Shown: positions 5,694 to 6,818 of the stretch, piece by piece
How the letters are laid out: each line of letters starts with the position of its first letter
Numbering within the stretch: position 1 is the first letter of the stretch
Assembly: GCA_034429475.1 (NCBI GenBank)
Contig: DAOUGD010000067.1
Span: 1 to 6,818, forward strand
Reading direction: 5' to 3'
DNA from: JAKQHY01 sp034429475
Lineage (GTDB): Bacteria; Chloroflexota; Anaerolineae; B4-G1; SLSP01
DNA length: 6,818 bases
Notes under the pieces: generated by a model
Databases searched by the model: none
What the model saw: only the letters and a program-made list of their open reading frames with translations
Told to the model about the DNA's origin: nothing
Made by a program: the position numbers and the translations under genes

Positions 5694-6818
5694 AGCGCAG
5701 ATGGCAGAAGGTGATGCTGTTGGGGCTGCTGCTGATCGGTTTCGCGCAGTTGCTCAACGCTGCCACGCACCTTTCGGCCACCATTGATGAGGGTTTCCAC
5801 ATCACCAGCGGCTACGAATACCTGCGCACCGGGCGTCTGCATCTATTCGACGAACACACCCCGCTGGCGAAGGCGCTCTTCGCCTGGCCGCTGGCCTTCG
5901 TCCCCGACCTCGCGCCGCTGGAGCAAGCGCCCGGCTACGACGAAGGCAACCTCATCACGGCGGCGCAGGCGACAGTGCTGGCCTATCGCCCGCTGGATCG
6001 CGTCATCGTGGCGTGCCGCGTCCCGGTCGCGCTGCTGACGCTGCTGCTGGCCGCCGCCGTCTATCGCTGGGCAGCCCGTCTCGGCGGCCCGCGCGCCGGG
6101 CTGCTGGCTCTGGCGGTCTGCGTCTTCGACCCCAACCTGCTGGCCCACGGCAGCCTGGCGACGACGGACATGGGCGCGACGGCGTTCATCTTCTGGGCGA
6201 CGCTCGCGCTGGCAGAGTACCTTCAGCAGCCCACGCGGGCGCGTTGGTGGCAAGCTGCGCTGCTCCTCGGGCTGGCGCAGGGCGCGAAACTGACCGCGCT
6301 GATGCTCCTGCCGGTCAACGGCCTGTTGATGGTAGCGCCCTACCTTCGACGCCGCCCGACCCTTGCCGCGTTGATCCGCCGGGCGCTGTCCTACGCGGGC
6401 ATGGTCGCCGTGGCCGCGCTCGTCCTGTGGGCGCTCTACAGCTTCGAGGTGCGCCCGCTCCCCCAGATCGCCGGCGGCGCGCTGCCCATCCCGGCCGCCA
6501 GCCACGTCGAACGCTGGCTGCGCCTGCAAGACAACCTCGCCGCCGGACGCGAATCCTTCCTGCTTGGCGAAAACAGCACGCACGGCTGGCGGACTTACTT
6601 CCCGGTCGCCCTCGCCCTCAAAACCCCCTTACCCACCCTGCTCCTCCTGCTTGCCGTCCTCGCACGGGGATGGGTGCAAATCAGCAAATCAGCAAATCAG
6701 CAAATCAGCAAGTCAGCAAATCAGCAAATCCCTCAACCCTCAACCCTTAACCTTCAACCCATCCGCCAAAATCCAAAATCCAAAATCCAAAATCTCCCCC
6801 TCTCCCCCTCCCCCTTTC
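5690..6818 (+). CDS. GT39-like membrane glycosyltransferase, N-terminal part (3' end outside window)
   Basis: The frame is open from ATG 5690 to the right edge (376 codons). The start overlaps the previous stop (ATGA), with only a weak GTGA 7 nt upstream. The protein opens with a basic tail (MKRRWQK) and a membrane helix, then ATIDEGFHITSGY (D33, E34, H37), FDEHTPLAKAL, FDPNLLAHGSLATTDMGAT, GLAQGAKLTALMLLP and YFPVALALKTP. It matches gene 3 block for block (DEPLH/DEGFH, EEHPPL/DEHTPL, FDPNLLAH, GVKSTALLLLP/GAKLTALMLLP, YFPVAFALKTP), so the two are tandem paralogues. After the KTP helix the sequence turns into repeat-encoded hydrophilic text (QISKSANQ twice, PQPSTLN, QNPKSKIQN, LPLSPSP), the same place where gene 3 carries its octamer array. 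The remaining helices and any beta-domain would lie beyond the window. The role is inferred as for gene 3. The chance that the frame breaks inside the repeats cannot be excluded from this window. Confidence 0.8.
   Translation, partial: MKRRWQKVMLLGLLLIGFAQLLNAATHLSATIDEGFHITSGYEYLRTGRLHLFDEHTPLAKALFAWPLAFVPDLAPLEQAPGYDEGNLITAAQATVLAYRPLDRVIVACRVPVALLTLLLAAAVYRWAARLGGPRAGLLALAVCVFDPNLLAHGSLATTDMGATAFIFWATLALAEYLQQPTRARWWQAALLLGLAQGAKLTALMLLPVNGLLMVAPYLRRRPTLAALIRRALSYAGMVAVAALVLWALYSFEVRPLPQIAGGALPIPAASHVERWLRLQDNLAAGRESFLLGENSTHGWRTYFPVALALKTPLPTLLLLLAVLARGWVQISKSANQQISKSANQQIPQPSTLNLQPIRQNPKSKIQNLPLSPSPF
6677..6732 (+). repeat. 8-bp tandem array CAAATCAG in gene 4
   Basis: Seven octamers: CAAATCAG four times, CAAGTCAG, CAAATCAG, CAAATCCC. 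Three units make 24 bp, so the peptide repeats as QISKSANQ. The array follows the YFPVALALKTP helix, the same site as the octamer array of gene 3. Its unit in the phase GCAAATCA is close to the last units of that array (GCGGATCA, GCAAATCT). Confidence 0.93.
6731..6793 (+). repeat. 7-bp compound tandem array (CCTCAAC / CCAAAAT) in gene 4
   Basis: Nine heptamers share one register: CCTCAAC twice, CCTTAAC, CTTCAAC, CCATCCG, CCAAAAT four times. They encode PQPSTLN followed by QNPKSKIQN. The array shares two bases with the end of the octamer array and runs straight into a C-rich tract. Confidence 0.92.
6794..6818 (+). other. C-rich / CT-rich tract at the window end
   Basis: Three C5 runs (6796-6800, 6804-6808, 6810-6814) are separated by TCT and T. 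They are read in gene 4 as LPLSPSPF. Gene 3 has a like tract at about 4278-4298 (LLLSPSP) after its octamer array, so the order octamers then CT-tract is shared by the two paralogues. Confidence 0.8.

Noticed and set aside
1..6818. Insertion sequence or other mobile element carrying the repeats
   Set aside because: No transposase, terminal inverted repeats or target duplications are seen; arrays are short and abut coding sequence without boundary signs.

Overview
The window is a dense, single-strand run of four GC-rich genes on the + strand, all of one kind: large polytopic membrane proteins resembling GT39/PMT/ArnT-type (lipid-carrier-dependent) glycosyltransferases. Several carry an extracytoplasmic beta-sandwich domain at the C-terminus. 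High GC, the domain layout (membrane body plus YWQ / VFVHL / PTxxW / TGxRLP beta-domains) and the scattered 7-bp and 8-bp tandem repeats suggest a Chloroflexota (Anaerolineae-like) genome. That placement is an inference from family resemblance, not a search result.

Layout. (1) 3-962: the C-terminal end of a glycosyltransferase whose membrane body lies left of the window: last membrane helix plus two beta-domains. (2) 959-3181: a complete 740-residue protein with an N-terminal membrane body and two beta-domains. (3) 3204-5693: a complete 829-residue protein with a membrane body, a soluble region with a YLVDSNLDWGQ motif, and one beta-domain. (4) 5690-6818: the N-terminal 376 codons of a close paralogue of gene 3, cut by the right edge. 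Genes 1/2 and 3/4 overlap by ATGA, and genes 2/3 are 22 bp apart, so this looks like one operon. There is no gene-free stretch of note, and I see no promoter, terminator, RNA gene, CRISPR array or mobile element.

The unusual content is in the repeats. Three of the four genes contain short tandem arrays of 7-bp or 8-bp units inside the reading frame. Unit types are CCCCAAT, CACGTTT, GTCCAAA, GTCTACC, CCTCAAC and CCAAAAT (7 bp), and GCGAGAAA, GCGGATCG and GCAAATCA (8 bp). The arrays are not spread at random. They sit in the N-terminal tail or in loops next to membrane helices. Paralogues carry different units at the same loop: genes 3 and 4 after the YFPVAxALKTP helix, genes 1 and 3 just before the last helix. 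Unit lengths are not multiples of three, so gain or loss of one unit would shift the frame. The array at the 5' end of gene 3 is placed like those in known phase-variable (contingency) glycosyltransferase genes. Whether these arrays actually vary cannot be seen in one sequence. Permissive drift in unstructured loops is the main alternative.

Together the genes probably encode enzymes that move sugars from a polyprenyl-phosphate carrier onto extracytoplasmic acceptors (cell-surface glycans or glycoproteins). No acceptor or sugar can be deduced here.
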